A stretch of DNA of 64,000 bases from AC-56 sp963702195 (lineage in GTDB: Bacteria > Actinomycetota > Thermoleophilia > Solirubrobacterales > 70-9). The notes beneath the pieces are model-generated. The model was not told the origin of the DNA and did no database searches. It worked only from the letters and a program-made list of their open reading frames with translations. This document shows, one piece after another, positions 35,797 to 44,405 of this stretch. Location of the stretch: assembly GCA_963702195.1 (NCBI GenBank), contig OY969725.1, positions 1,426,001 through 1,490,000 of the forward strand, given 5' to 3'. Numbering within the stretch: position 1 is the first letter of the stretch; every line of letters starts with the position of its first letter. The position numbers and the translations under genes were made by a program.

Positions 35797-35820
35797 CGGA
35801 TGGGGTCCATCCCCTATCCG
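35797..35820 (+). terminator. Stem-loop terminator after the HtrA-type gene
   Basis: CGGATGGGG (35797-35805) pairs with CCCC-T-ATCCG (35811-35820) around a five-base loop with one bulged T. Only a weak T-run follows (ttatgtt). It separates the protease gene from the pilA promoter. Confidence 0.5.
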
Positions 35821-35841
35821 TGGACTTATGTTCCCCCTACC

Positions 35842-35868
35842 TAAAGATCGGGTGGGCACCGCCGATGA
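35842..35868 (+). promoter_or_regulatory. Sigma-28/WhiG-type promoter of pilA
   Basis: TAAA (35842-35845), 15 bases, GCCGATGA (35861-35868): seven of eight -10 positions and the exact spacing of the FliA/SigD/WhiG class. Transcription would start near 35875, just before the riboswitch. A sigma-70-like pair (TATGTT or TAAAGA as -10) can also be drawn in this stretch but is weaker. Confidence 0.65.
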
Positions 35869-35894
35869 CGGGGGACGTAAAGGCCAGTGCTCCG

Positions 35895-35972
35895 GCGCAT
35901 AAGGGCAAACTCGTCGCGAGGCGAGGGCGCAAAGCCACGGGGCTCCAGTTGAGAGTCAGCCGGGTTGCCGTC
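35895..35972 (+). promoter_or_regulatory. Cyclic di-GMP-I (GEMM-I) riboswitch in the pilA leader
   Basis: The aptamer core is complete: GGGCAAAC at 35903-35910, a P2 hairpin CTCGTC-GCGA-GGCGAG with a GNRA-type loop, CGCAAAGCCACGGG (35929-35942), a P3 hairpin, and GCCGGGTTGCC closing the P1 helix at 35959-35969. These are the invariant parts of RF01051-type aptamers. About 60 bases separate it from the ribosome-binding site AAGGAGG (36032-36038). There is no T-run terminator in between, so control is probably at translation or RNA folding; whether c-di-GMP turns pilA on or off cannot be told from the sequence. Confidence 0.93.
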
Positions 35973-36046
35973 GGGTCACAAACAGACATCGGACTGGCAT
36001 AGCCGTCTGGGGCTCTGGCGGAAAGCAAACCAAGGAGGGTTCACAA

Positions 36047-36535
36047 ATGATCCTCAAGCTCCGTCAGAGGATGGCCCAGGAAGAGTCGGGCTTCACGCTC
36101 GTCGAGCTCCTGGTCGTCATGCTCATTCTGGGCCTGCTGGCCGCGATCGCGATCCCGGCGTTCTTCAACCAGCAGAACAAGGCCAAGGACGCGGACGCGA
36201 AGGCGTATGCGCGGTCGGCCGAGACGGCGATGGAGACGTACGCGACGGACAACGGTGGTAGCTACCACAGCGACACGGTGACGGCGGTCGATCTCGCCAA
36301 CATCGAGACCACGTTGAACGGCGCGGACAACCTCCAGATTGACGTGGGTAGTGGAACCGGCGATACCGCCGACAAGAGCTACACCGTCAGCGTCGATTCG
36401 GGCCCCGGCGAGACGTTCAAGATCACCCGTCATAACAACGGCACCACGCAGCTCACCTGTACTCCCGCCGAAACCAACGGCTGTCCGGCAGCATCGACGA
36501 GCAGCGGTTCGGAAGGCGACTGGGGCGGCGGCTGA
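36047..36535 (+). CDS. pilA: Major type IV pilin PilA
   Basis: The 162-residue prepilin has a short leader ending in glycine 15, then F16-TLVE20-LLVV, with the conserved mature Glu5 (E20) in the class III signal, and a hydrophobic helix to about residue 40. The globular head is small, ends in Gly-rich GDWGGG, and has a C-terminal cysteine pair (C146 and C154 region). The ribosome-binding site AAGGAGG is eight bases ahead of the ATG. A riboswitch and a sigma-28-like promoter precede it, and a strong terminator follows, so it is its own, highly expressed, unit ahead of the minor pilins. Confidence 0.96.
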   Translation: MILKLRQRMAQEESGFTLVELLVVMLILGLLAAIAIPAFFNQQNKAKDADAKAYARSAETAMETYATDNGGSYHSDTVTAVDLANIETTLNGADNLQIDVGSGTGDTADKSYTVSVDSGPGETFKITRHNNGTTQLTCTPAETNGCPAASTSSGSEGDWGGG

Positions 36536-36571
36536 TCCAGTCTCCGATCTGCACTACTGCAGACCGATGCG

Positions 36572-36597
36572 AGGGCGGGCCTTCGGGCCCGCCCTTT
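36572..36597 (+). terminator. Rho-independent terminator after pilA
   Basis: AGGGCGGGCC-TTCG-GGCCCGCCCT with TTT following. A ten-base GC-rich stem with a UUCG tetraloop is a strong terminator. It lowers read-through into the minor pilin genes, consistent with a high pilin-to-minor-pilin ratio. Confidence 0.92.
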
Positions 36598-36663
36598 GCA
36601 CGTTGTGGGGCAGACGTTCTGGGGTTCGCTCCCAGTGATCTTGCGCTGGAGAACAGGACTCCC

Positions 36664-38061
36664 GTGTCGATAGATAGGCCGGTGAAGGGAATCGCCGACT
36701 TCAAGCTGCGATCTCAAGCCGGCTTCGCGGTGCTCGAGGTGCTGGTGAGTGCGCTGCTCCTGGCCATCACCTGCCTGGGTGCGTTCGCGGCTATCGACGC
36801 GGCGACGAGGTCGACGGCCGACGAGCGTCAGCGCGCCGAGGCAGCCGGCCTTGCGCAGCAGGATCAGGCGCGACTCCGGTCCATGCGCATCTCCGATCTG
36901 GCGAACCTCCATCAGACGCGAACGGTGACGCAGGACGGAACACCCTTCACCGTGACCTCCGACGGCGACTTCGTCACCGACAGCACGGGCACCGCCGCGT
37001 GCACTCCGGGCACCGCATCGGCCGACTACGTTCGGATCACGTCCACCGCCACCTGGCCGAGCCTCGGCGGGCGACCGCCCGTCACCTCCGAGAGCATCGT
37101 GTCCCCCAACAGTGGCTCGGTAGCGGCCGATCGCGGAGCGCTGGCGATCCAGGTTGAAGACGCCCAGAACAGCGGTCTCCCCGGAGTTCAGCTGTCCGGG
37201 ACTGGCGCGGGTTCGTTCAACGGCACCACCGGGAGCAGCGGTTGCGTGATCTTCGGCGACCTTCCGGAGGGCAACTACACGCTCACGCCCTCGGGAACGA
37301 ACCTCGTCGATCGCGACGGCCATGCTCCGGCCGCTCAGCCGACGAGCGTCATCGGGCAGAGCACGAACACGCTGGCACTCCAATACGACCACCCGGGGTC
37401 GATCGCGGTCGGCTTCAACACCCGGGTCGGAGGTGACCTCGTGCCGTCGAAGGCGGACTCGGTCATGGTCTTCAACACGGGGATGAGCGCGCCGCAGAGC
37501 TTCGGGACCATCGGCCAGGCCGCGTCCACAGTGAACGCCTCAGGCCTGTTTCCGTTCACCTCGCCCGACACGGTGTACGCCGGAAACTGCACCGGAGACA
37601 ATCCGAACCCATCCAACGAGAGCGATCCCCCCTCCGCGGCAGCGTTGGCGAGCGTCTCCGTTCCATCGGGCGGCAGTGTCCCCGCGACCGTTCAGCTGCC
37701 GGCACTCAAGCTCACGGTTTGGAGCGGCACCGGGCCGGCATCGCAGGGGACGGCGGTCCCCGGTGCCAACGTGACGGTGAGCGATCAGAACTGCACGAAC
37801 AGTGACGGCACGCTGGTCGAGCGCACGTACACCACCGACGCCAACGGCCAGCTCCCCGACCCCGGTCTGCCGTACAGCGTTCCGCAGCTTGACGCTTTGG
37901 GAAGCCCGAAGGGCGGCTACAACGTATGCGCCGACGACGTGGCCACTCATGCGGAGGTTGACGGCGTCAGCGTCCCGCAGGACCCGAACGATCTCGACGC
38001 GGGAACTTCCCTGGATCTCTATCTCGGCGTTGGCAGCGGACTACCGGGGCCGTGCACATGA
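36664..38061 (+). CDS. pilV: Large minor pilin (PilV-like) with CnaB/carboxypeptidase-regulatory-type domain
   Basis: The 465-residue product carries a prepilin signal (QAG20-F21-AVLE25-VLVSALLL) with the mature Glu5, then a long extracellular part. About residues 158-220 read LAIQVEDAQNSGLPGVQLSG...GCVIFGDLPEGNYTLTPSG, the pattern of a carboxypeptidase-regulatory/CnaB beta-sandwich; a second such unit may follow near 340-410. PilV-type minor pilins are normally 150-200 residues and sit at the pilus tip, so this one is enlarged and may be an adhesin. Start is GTG 36664. It overlaps pilW by ATGA. Confidence 0.85.
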   Translation: MSIDRPVKGIADFKLRSQAGFAVLEVLVSALLLAITCLGAFAAIDAATRSTADERQRAEAAGLAQQDQARLRSMRISDLANLHQTRTVTQDGTPFTVTSDGDFVTDSTGTAACTPGTASADYVRITSTATWPSLGGRPPVTSESIVSPNSGSVAADRGALAIQVEDAQNSGLPGVQLSGTGAGSFNGTTGSSGCVIFGDLPEGNYTLTPSGTNLVDRDGHAPAAQPTSVIGQSTNTLALQYDHPGSIAVGFNTRVGGDLVPSKADSVMVFNTGMSAPQSFGTIGQAASTVNASGLFPFTSPDTVYAGNCTGDNPNPSNESDPPSAAALASVSVPSGGSVPATVQLPALKLTVWSGTGPASQGTAVPGANVTVSDQNCTNSDGTLVERTYTTDANGQLPDPGLPYSVPQLDALGSPKGGYNVCADDVATHAEVDGVSVPQDPNDLDAGTSLDLYLGVGSGLPGPCT

Positions 38062-38744
38062 GGGACGACGGCTTCACCGTCGTGGAGCTGATGGTCGCCC
38101 TCGCGATGGGGGTCGTCGTCATGTTCGCCGTCCTCGGATTGGTCGAGGTGAGCACGCGAGACAGCGCCCGCATCGCCGCGCGCGTCGAGGCGAATCAGCT
38201 GGCGCGTCCGGTGCTGCAGCACATCACGGATGAGCTTCATTCCACGTGCCTGGGGCCCAACGTCACCCCCATTCAGGCCGGGAGCACCGGCAGTGCGATG
38301 AGCTTCCTCAACCAGACGGGCGCAGCTGTCAACCCGAACGCGGACGAGCACGTCATCACGCTCGCCGGTAGTGCCCTCTCGGAGTCCGTGTACCCGTCGA
38401 CCGGGGGGACGGCACCCGACTGGACCTTCTCCGGTACCCCGTCGTCCACCCGCGAGCTCCTCCCCGGTGTCGGACCGGCCAACCTCGGCAGCCCGTCGAG
38501 CAGCCCCCCGACCTTTCAGTACTTCGCCTACGCCGGCTCCCAGCTCTCGACGACGCCACTGCCCACGCCGCTGAGCTCCGACGACGCCGCGCGCACGACC
38601 GCCGTCACGATCGCGTTCTCGGTCTCCCCGCGCACCAATCCGACCGCCGATCCGAACGCCGCGGTGAGCATCTCCGATTCGGTCGTCATGCGCCTTTCGC
38701 CGGCCTCCGAGGAAGCAAGCCAGGTGAACCCGCCATGCGCGTGA
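38058..38744 (+). CDS. pilW: Minor pilin PilW-like
   Basis: The 228-residue product has a very short leader ending in G5 followed by F6-TVVE10-LMVALAMG, a full prepilin signal with Glu5, and a moderately sized beta-rich head. ATG 38058 overlaps the stop of the previous minor pilin gene, and its own 3' end overlaps the next by ten bases. By position and size it corresponds to PilW/PilJ-like minor pilins that prime pilus assembly. Confidence 0.85.
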   Translation: MRDDGFTVVELMVALAMGVVVMFAVLGLVEVSTRDSARIAARVEANQLARPVLQHITDELHSTCLGPNVTPIQAGSTGSAMSFLNQTGAAVNPNADEHVITLAGSALSESVYPSTGGTAPDWTFSGTPSSTRELLPGVGPANLGSPSSSPPTFQYFAYAGSQLSTTPLPTPLSSDDAARTTAVTIAFSVSPRTNPTADPNAAVSISDSVVMRLSPASEEASQVNPPCA

Positions 38745-40501
38745 GGTTCGTCCGCGAGGAGGAGGGATTCACGATGACGTTGGTCATCCTTGCGTTGTTC
38801 CTCGTCTCGATCCTGGTGGCCGGCGCCCTCGCGGCGACCAACGGCGATATCCATTTGACCGCCAACGACCTCGATCACAAGCGCGCGTACGCCGCAGCCG
38901 AGGCCGGGGTTGCCGACTACGCGTTTCACCTCGACCGGGATACCACCTACTGGACGAAGTGCGTCCCGAACCCCCCCGGGGCCGTGAACCAGATGGGGTC
39001 CACAGCCAACCGCCGGACGGTGGCGGGATCCTCGGACGAGAGCTACGCGACCGAGTTGATTCCCGCGACCGGCCAGTCGAGCTGCGTGCCGGGGAACAAC
39101 TTCAGCATGCTCGAACAGACCGGCCAGAACGCCGGAACCTTCCGGATTCGCTCGACGGGGTACAGCGGCAGCGCGAAGCAGTCGATCGTCGCCACGTTCA
39201 AGCGTGCGAGCTTCCTCGACTATGTCTATTTCACCCAGCTCGAGACCTCCGACCCGGTGACGTACGCGAATCTCTCGACCCTCAACGACACCGTTAACGG
39301 CGCCAATGCTCAATGCACGAAGACCATCGCGGAGGGACGCTACGGTCAGTTTCCCGGGGACCCGAGCGCTCTGATTCCGGGTTCGCTCCATCTCTGGTGC
39401 GACGTGATTTCGTTCAAGGACGGCGAGCAGATCAACGGCCCGCTGCACACCAACGACGCATTGGTGGTTTGCGGAAGTCCAAGCTTTGGTCGAGGTCCCT
39501 CAGATGCGATCGAGGTCAGCTCGCCCCCCAGGGGCTGGTACACGCGCTCGCAGCTCGTTCTGTCCAACAGCTGCACGACCGGTCAGCCCAACTTCGTAGG
39601 CACGTACTTCACGAACGCGCCGGTGCTGACGCCGCCACCGTCGAATGGGCAGCTGAAGCCGATCGCCCAGTCAGAGTCCTGCTCGGCGACGACGGGCGCG
39701 GTTGGGTGTCAGTACACGAACCAGGTCCAGATCTGCCTCGACGGCTCCTCGATGTACGTGGACACGAGCCCCACGGCGATCACCCCGGGTACGGGGTCCT
39801 GCACAGGAACGCGGACGACGATTCCGTCCGGTGGATTGCTTGTCTACGTTGCGAACGGCGCCGGCTGTTCGTCTGGGTATTCGCCGTACACCTCTGGATA
39901 CGCGAATCCATCGCCATGCGGAAACGTCTTCGTACGCTCGCGGGGAACCACCGGATATTCAGGGCAGCTAACGATCGCGGCGGAGAACGACATCATCGTG
40001 GACGGCAACCTCTGCCGAGGTCCATGCAACCAGGCTCAACCAAGCGGCCCAGGCATGCTGGGACTGATCGCCAACAACTTCGTTCGCGTCTATCACCCTT
40101 GGAACGAGAATCTCCCGCAGGTCAATCTGAGCACCAGCCAGATCTTGCTCGGGTCGGGTTGCCAAACCGATCCGAATGGGACCAATGCGAGTCTCGCGCA
40201 GCACAACCTCCGTATCGATGCGGCGATCCTCGCCATCAGCCACTCCTTCGTCGTCGATCACTATGACTGTCCGAGTGTGGCCCAAGGAGGCGGGCCGCTC
40301 GGAACACTGACGATCCACGGGGCGGTCGCACAGAAGTTTCGCGGGGCCGTCGGCACCTTCGGCTCACAGGGCCAGACGATCAGCGGGTACGACAAGAACT
40401 ACAGCTACGACGACCGGCTTCGATACGCGGAGCCGCCCCACTTCCTCGACCCGGTCCAGGTCGCATGGCACGTCTCGCGGGAGACGCTCGACTACCCGTA
40501 G
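38735..40501 (+). CDS. pilX: Very large minor pilin PilX/GspK-like, candidate tip protein
   Basis: The 588-residue product has a prepilin leader ending in G11 and F12-TMTL16-VILALFLVSILVAG, without the Glu5 residue, as in PilX and GspK tip pilins. AYAAAEAGVADYAFHLDRD after the helix is the PilX N-terminal signature. The remaining ~480 residues are an extracellular domain rich in Ser, Thr and Gly with several spaced cysteines and no recognised fold. Its size suggests a tip adhesin or specialised head. It overlaps pilW by ten bases; the pilD promoter follows it. Confidence 0.85.
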   Translation: MRVRFVREEEGFTMTLVILALFLVSILVAGALAATNGDIHLTANDLDHKRAYAAAEAGVADYAFHLDRDTTYWTKCVPNPPGAVNQMGSTANRRTVAGSSDESYATELIPATGQSSCVPGNNFSMLEQTGQNAGTFRIRSTGYSGSAKQSIVATFKRASFLDYVYFTQLETSDPVTYANLSTLNDTVNGANAQCTKTIAEGRYGQFPGDPSALIPGSLHLWCDVISFKDGEQINGPLHTNDALVVCGSPSFGRGPSDAIEVSSPPRGWYTRSQLVLSNSCTTGQPNFVGTYFTNAPVLTPPPSNGQLKPIAQSESCSATTGAVGCQYTNQVQICLDGSSMYVDTSPTAITPGTGSCTGTRTTIPSGGLLVYVANGAGCSSGYSPYTSGYANPSPCGNVFVRSRGTTGYSGQLTIAAENDIIVDGNLCRGPCNQAQPSGPGMLGLIANNFVRVYHPWNENLPQVNLSTSQILLGSGCQTDPNGTNASLAQHNLRIDAAILAISHSFVVDHYDCPSVAQGGGPLGTLTIHGAVAQKFRGAVGTFGSQGQTISGYDKNYSYDDRLRYAEPPHFLDPVQVAWHVSRETLDYP

Positions 40502-40528
40502 ACACGCGTCTGCAAATGGCCGGGGCGC

Positions 40529-40556
40529 TCAACATCAGGTCGGGGTTGGCCGATTA
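40529..40556 (+). promoter_or_regulatory. Sigma-28/WhiG-like promoter of pilD
   Basis: TCAA (40529-40532), 16 bases, GCCGATTA (40549-40556). The -10 matches seven of eight positions of GCCGATAA, the -35 is one base off TAAA. A start near 40563 gives a 30-base leader to the pilD ATG at 40594. Confidence 0.45.
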
Positions 40557-40593
40557 AGTCGCCAGTGGTTTCGACTAGGACCCAACCGATCCG

Positions 40594-41352
40594 ATGACCG
40601 CAATTCTCGCGATACCGGCCGGGCTGATGTTCGGGAGCTTCGCGACCGTGGTGGCGCATCGCGTGCCCCGCGGCGAATCGTTCGTCGCGGGGCGATCACG
40701 CTGTCCGAGCTGCGGCGAGACCATCGCCGCCTACGACAACGTCCCCGTCCTCTCATGGCTGGCGCTTCGTGGACGCTGCCGGCACTGCGGTGAGCGGATC
40801 TCGGCGCGGTACCCGTTGGCCGAGCTCGCGATGGCCGCGCTGTTCGTGGCCACCGTCGTGATCCTCGGAACGGATGACCTCGGGGAGCTGACGCTCGGTC
40901 TGGTCTTCTGCGCGCTGCTCGTCGTCGTGACGCTCACCGACCTGGACCGACGGGTGATCCCGAACACGGTGCTCGTCACCGGTTTCGCGGTCGGCGTCGC
41001 GATCGTCGCTGCCACGGATCCGAGCAGCTTCGCGCCGCGGGCCACCGCGGTGGTCGCGGCGGGTGGATTTCTATTTCTGGTTGCCCTGGCGTATCCGCGG
41101 GGGATGGGCATGGGCGACGTGAAGCTGGCGGCGCTGATGGGTCTCTACCTGGGGCGCTCCGTCGCTCCTGCGCTCATCATCGCCTTCGCCGCGGGCGCGG
41201 CGGTCGGGCTCGCGATGATCGCCGTTCGCGGATCCTCCGCGCGCAAGCAGGCCATCCCGTTCGGCCCGTTTCTGGCGGTCGGAGGGGTGGTCGCCCTGTG
41301 GTGGGGAAACGCGCTGGCGGACTGGTATCTGAGCACCTTCTTCGGCGGCTGA
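40594..41352 (+). CDS. pilD: Prepilin peptidase / N-methyltransferase PilD
   Basis: Integral membrane aspartyl protease that cuts prepilin leaders and methylates the new N-terminus. The 252 residues show the methyltransferase domain with two CxxC pairs (CPSCGE and CRHCGE), then the peptidase with its two catalytic aspartates in TLTDLDRRVIPN and GMGMGDVKLAALMG. About seven membrane helices are visible. It processes the four pilins encoded just upstream. Confidence 0.95.
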   Translation: MTAILAIPAGLMFGSFATVVAHRVPRGESFVAGRSRCPSCGETIAAYDNVPVLSWLALRGRCRHCGERISARYPLAELAMAALFVATVVILGTDDLGELTLGLVFCALLVVVTLTDLDRRVIPNTVLVTGFAVGVAIVAATDPSSFAPRATAVVAAGGFLFLVALAYPRGMGMGDVKLAALMGLYLGRSVAPALIIAFAAGAAVGLAMIAVRGSSARKQAIPFGPFLAVGGVVALWWGNALADWYLSTFFGG

Positions 41353-41383
41353 TCGCCAACCGGCCAGCCGGTCCGTTCGCCCT

Positions 41384-41409
41384 TAAGTAATCGGGTTTTC
41401 GGTCGATTC
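41384..41409 (+). promoter_or_regulatory. Weak sigma-28/WhiG-like promoter of pilMNO(P)
   Basis: TAAG (41384-41387), 14 bases, GTCGATTC (41402-41409). Five of eight -10 positions match. A start near 41416 leaves about 30 bases to the pilM ATG, with AGGCAAGG as ribosome-binding site. Weaker than the pilA and pilB elements. Confidence 0.3.
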
Positions 41410-41445
41410 AGTGCGTGTAACCGCCCACTGTGCACGTAGGCAAGG

Positions 41446-42609
41446 ATGCTCTCGACCCACAAGAAACGGGACCTCGTCGGACTCGACGTTGAGGCCGGAA
41501 GCCTGGCGGCGGTGGAGGTCGCATCGAACGGCACCACTGCGGTCACCAGGTTCGGGATGGTGGCGCTCGGAACCGGGGTGGTCAGAGACGGCGAGGTGTC
41601 CGATTCCGACGCGCTCGTCGAGGCCCTCAAGGAGCTGTTCGCGCGAAACAAGCTCCCAAAGAACGTGCGTCTCGGAGTGGCGAGCCAGCGGATCGCCGTG
41701 CGGACGCTCCGGCTACCGGCGATCGAGGACGAGAAGGAACTGCGCACCGCGATCCGGTTCCAGGCTCAGGAGCACATCCCGATGCCCCTCGACCAGGCGG
41801 CCTTCGATTGGCAAGTCGTTGAACACTCCACCAGTCCGGACGGGGAGCGCAAGGTGGACGTGGTCGTCGTGGCGGCGCGAAAGGATTCGCTTCGCGGCCT
41901 GATCGCCGCCATGCGGCGCGCAGGGCTGCGGCCGGTCGGGATAGACCTCTCGGCCTTTGGAATGATCCGCGCCCTCGTAGGTGGCTCGTACGCAGCCGTG
42001 GGACCAGGTGATTACGTGGATGCTCCCGGTTCCGCAGGCTCACGCGAGGATGGGATTGCCGAGCATCTTCGTGGGGACGGGTCGGCCGCCGCAGCGGACG
42101 AGGACGCCGTGGGGTCCTCAGCCCGGCTCTACTGCAGCCTCGGCGACGTCACCAATCTCGCGGTGGCCCGCGGGTCCGCATGCCTGTTCACTCGGATCTC
42201 GCCGTTCGGCGTCGAGGGCATCGCGCAAAAGCTGGCGGAGCACTCTCAGCTCACGCTCGTGCATGCTCGGCAGTGGCTCGTCCATGTGGGGCTCGAGTCC
42301 CCGGTCGAGACGACCGAGGGCCCAGCCGAGATCGTTCGTGCGGCCCGCGACTCCCTGGTGGAGGGAGCGAGCAGGCTCGTTGATGAGCTCCGCCTCTCAC
42401 TCGAGTACTACGGGGCCCAGGAGGAGGCGGTGCCCGTTGACGGCGTTGTGGCATGTGGTCCCGGGACGACGATCCCCGGACTGACGGAGCGCCTCCAGCG
42501 CGATCTTGGCCAGCGATTCGTGGTCGGGCGCCCGTCGGCACTGGCTCATCTCGATACCGCGACAGCGGCCCGACTCACCGTCCCGCTCGGGCTGGGACTA
42601 GAGGGCTAG
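41446..42609 (+). CDS. pilM: Type IV pilus assembly protein PilM
   Basis: Actin-like cytoplasmic protein that binds the N-terminus of PilN and forms a ring around the motor. The 387 residues contain the family start LVGLDVEAGSLAAVEV, the SHS2/actin-like pattern NVRLGVASQRIAVRTLRLP, the conserved IRFQAQEHIPMPLDQAAFDW, and a C-terminal ATPase lobe (VACGPGTTIPGLTERL). About 45 residues between the lobes (near residues 180-225) are low-complexity and acidic, an insertion not seen in standard PilM. The gene begins the pilMNO unit. Confidence 0.9.
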   Translation: MLSTHKKRDLVGLDVEAGSLAAVEVASNGTTAVTRFGMVALGTGVVRDGEVSDSDALVEALKELFARNKLPKNVRLGVASQRIAVRTLRLPAIEDEKELRTAIRFQAQEHIPMPLDQAAFDWQVVEHSTSPDGERKVDVVVVAARKDSLRGLIAAMRRAGLRPVGIDLSAFGMIRALVGGSYAAVGPGDYVDAPGSAGSREDGIAEHLRGDGSAAAADEDAVGSSARLYCSLGDVTNLAVARGSACLFTRISPFGVEGIAQKLAEHSQLTLVHARQWLVHVGLESPVETTEGPAEIVRAARDSLVEGASRLVDELRLSLEYYGAQEEAVPVDGVVACGPGTTIPGLTERLQRDLGQRFVVGRPSALAHLDTATAARLTVPLGLGLEG

Positions 42610-42612
42610 AAC

Positions 42613-43488
42613 ATGCGTCCAGTCAACCTGATCCCACCGGAGGACCGCCGCGGCGAGAAGGCACCGCTGCGTTCGGGCCCTGCCAGCTACTTGATCGTTG
42701 CCGTACTGGGGGTTGCCCTTCTCGCCGTGACGCTGGTGGTGCTCACCAACAACCAGATCACGGACCGGAAGACCGAGGTCGCCACACTTCAGTCGCAGGT
42801 TTCGGCGGCCCAGGCGCAGGCCAAGCGGCTTCAGTCCTTTGCCGACTTCGCCGCACTCCAGCAGGCTCGCCAGGAGACGGTGTCGAGCCTCGCTACGAGC
42901 CGCTTCGACTGGGAGCGGGTCCTCCGGGAGCTCGCGATCGTCATTCCCGACGACGTCTGGCTCACCAGCATGACCGCCAGCGCGTCGGGCGAGGCATCCT
43001 CCTCAGGCTCGAGCACCACCTCGTCCGGCTCGTCCTCGACCACCACGATCGAAGGGCCGTCGCTCGACATCCACGGCTGCGCAACGGGTCACGACGCCGT
43101 TGCCGGGTTCCTCGCTGCCCTGCGGGACGTCGACGGCGTCACGCGCGTGGCCGTGTTGAGCTCGGACCAACCGGCATCGGATGGAGGGACGAGCGGGACG
43201 ACCGCAACAGCCGACGGGTCAGGGGGGACTGGCTGCGCGGCCCGTGACTTCATTTCGACGTTCGAGATCGTTGTTGCTTTTGATGAGGCACAGCCCACCG
43301 CCGCCACGGACTCCTCTACGGAGACACCTGGGTCGACGGTCTCTACGCCACCCACATCCACGGATTCGAGCCAGGTCTCGGATGGCCAGCAGCAGCTCCA
43401 GCAGCAAAAGGATTCGGCCGCGCAGGCGACTCAGCGTGGCCGGGACGCGGCGAACACCGTCGTGCCGGGGACGGGATCGATGCCATGA
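42613..43488 (+). CDS. pilN: Type IV pilus assembly protein PilN
   Basis: Bitopic membrane protein of the alignment complex. The 291 residues start MRPVNLIPPEDRR, the PilM-binding motif (family VNLLP), then one membrane helix (about 26-48), a coiled coil (about 55-100), and a periplasmic ferredoxin-like domain. That domain is split by a Ser/Thr-rich insert (about 128-150) and followed by a long Ser/Thr/Gln tail. Such low-complexity inserts recur in PilO and in the next gene. It is three bases from pilM and overlaps pilO by ATGA. Confidence 0.87.
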   Translation: MRPVNLIPPEDRRGEKAPLRSGPASYLIVAVLGVALLAVTLVVLTNNQITDRKTEVATLQSQVSAAQAQAKRLQSFADFAALQQARQETVSSLATSRFDWERVLRELAIVIPDDVWLTSMTASASGEASSSGSSTTSSGSSSTTTIEGPSLDIHGCATGHDAVAGFLAALRDVDGVTRVAVLSSDQPASDGGTSGTTATADGSGGTGCAARDFISTFEIVVAFDEAQPTAATDSSTETPGSTVSTPPTSTDSSQVSDGQQQLQQQKDSAAQATQRGRDAANTVVPGTGSMP

Positions 43489-44405
43489 GGAGAAACGAGC
43501 AGCTGATCGTCGTCGGCCTCGTCGTTGTCGGTTTGCTCGCCGCCTTCTGGCTTCTGATCCTGAGCCCGAAGCGAAACCAGGCGTCGGACCTCCAGCACCA
43601 GGTGGACGATCTCCACGGCTCGCTCACCACCGCCCAGCAGGAGGTATCGGCGAGCACGCACGCACGCACGTCCTTCGGAATCGACTACCGGCGGCTCGTG
43701 GTTCTTGGCAAGGCCGTACCCGCGGACAGCGAGCAGGCAAGCCTCCTCGTGCAACTCCAGCGGCTTGCCGACCGCGCCGGTGTTCGATTCGAGTCGATGG
43801 ACGTCAGCGACTCGAGCGCATCCTCGGCCACCGCGACACCATCGACCACCACCGCACCATCGACGTCCTCCGGATCCACCAGCTCGCCTGACTCGACCAG
43901 CTCGGGCTCATCCTCCACGTCCGCGCCAGCCCCAACCAGTGCGTCGAGCGGGGCTTCAGCGTCCGCGACTTCTGCGGTCGCAACCGAGGCGTCCGCCGCG
44001 ACGCTGCCGATCGGGGCATCCGTGGGGCCCGCCGGGCTGCCCGTGGTGCCCTACGACCTCACCTTCAGCGGCGAGTTCTTCCAGGTCGCCGATTTCATGA
44101 AGAGCGTCGACGGCATGGTGGGGATGAAGCATGGTCTCGTGGACGTGAGTGGGCGCCTGCTCACCGTGGACGGCTTCAGCCTGACCCCCGTGCAGTCCGA
44201 CTCGTCGAATCCCACGCCAACGCCCACCCTGACCGCGGAGCTTCACGTGACGAGCTATCTCACTCCGGCCGACCAGGGACTGACGGCTGGGGCGACGCCC
44301 GGCGGCCCGGCTCCCGCGACGCCCGCCACCGCAACGCCGGCTTCGACGAGCGCATCCACCTCCACGTCGACTCCCACCGCCTCGACGACGAGCCCATCGC
44401 CATGA
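43485..44405 (+). CDS. pilO: Type IV pilus assembly protein PilO
   Basis: The 306-residue protein has a short cytoplasmic start, one membrane helix (about 8-26), a coiled coil (SDLQHQVDDLHGSLTTAQQEV) and a ferredoxin-like domain whose two halves (about 60-105 and 180-265) are separated by a Ser/Thr/Ala-rich insert of about 70 residues. PYDLTFSGEFFQVADFMKSVD is typical of PilO domain strands. The tail is again Thr/Ala/Ser-rich. PilO pairs with PilN in the periplasm and sets the alignment of the platform. Confidence 0.85.
   Translation: MRRNEQLIVVGLVVVGLLAAFWLLILSPKRNQASDLQHQVDDLHGSLTTAQQEVSASTHARTSFGIDYRRLVVLGKAVPADSEQASLLVQLQRLADRAGVRFESMDVSDSSASSATATPSTTTAPSTSSGSTSSPDSTSSGSSSTSAPAPTSASSGASASATSAVATEASAATLPIGASVGPAGLPVVPYDLTFSGEFFQVADFMKSVDGMVGMKHGLVDVSGRLLTVDGFSLTPVQSDSSNPTPTPTLTAELHVTSYLTPADQGLTAGATPGGPAPATPATATPASTSASTSTSTPTASTTSPSP

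Noticed and set aside
35846..35890. A possible second, upstream GEMM-like aptamer (GGGGACG-TAAAGGCC)
   Set aside because: Only the GACGYAAAG part resembles the aptamer; the P1 strands and GNRA hairpin cannot be formed.
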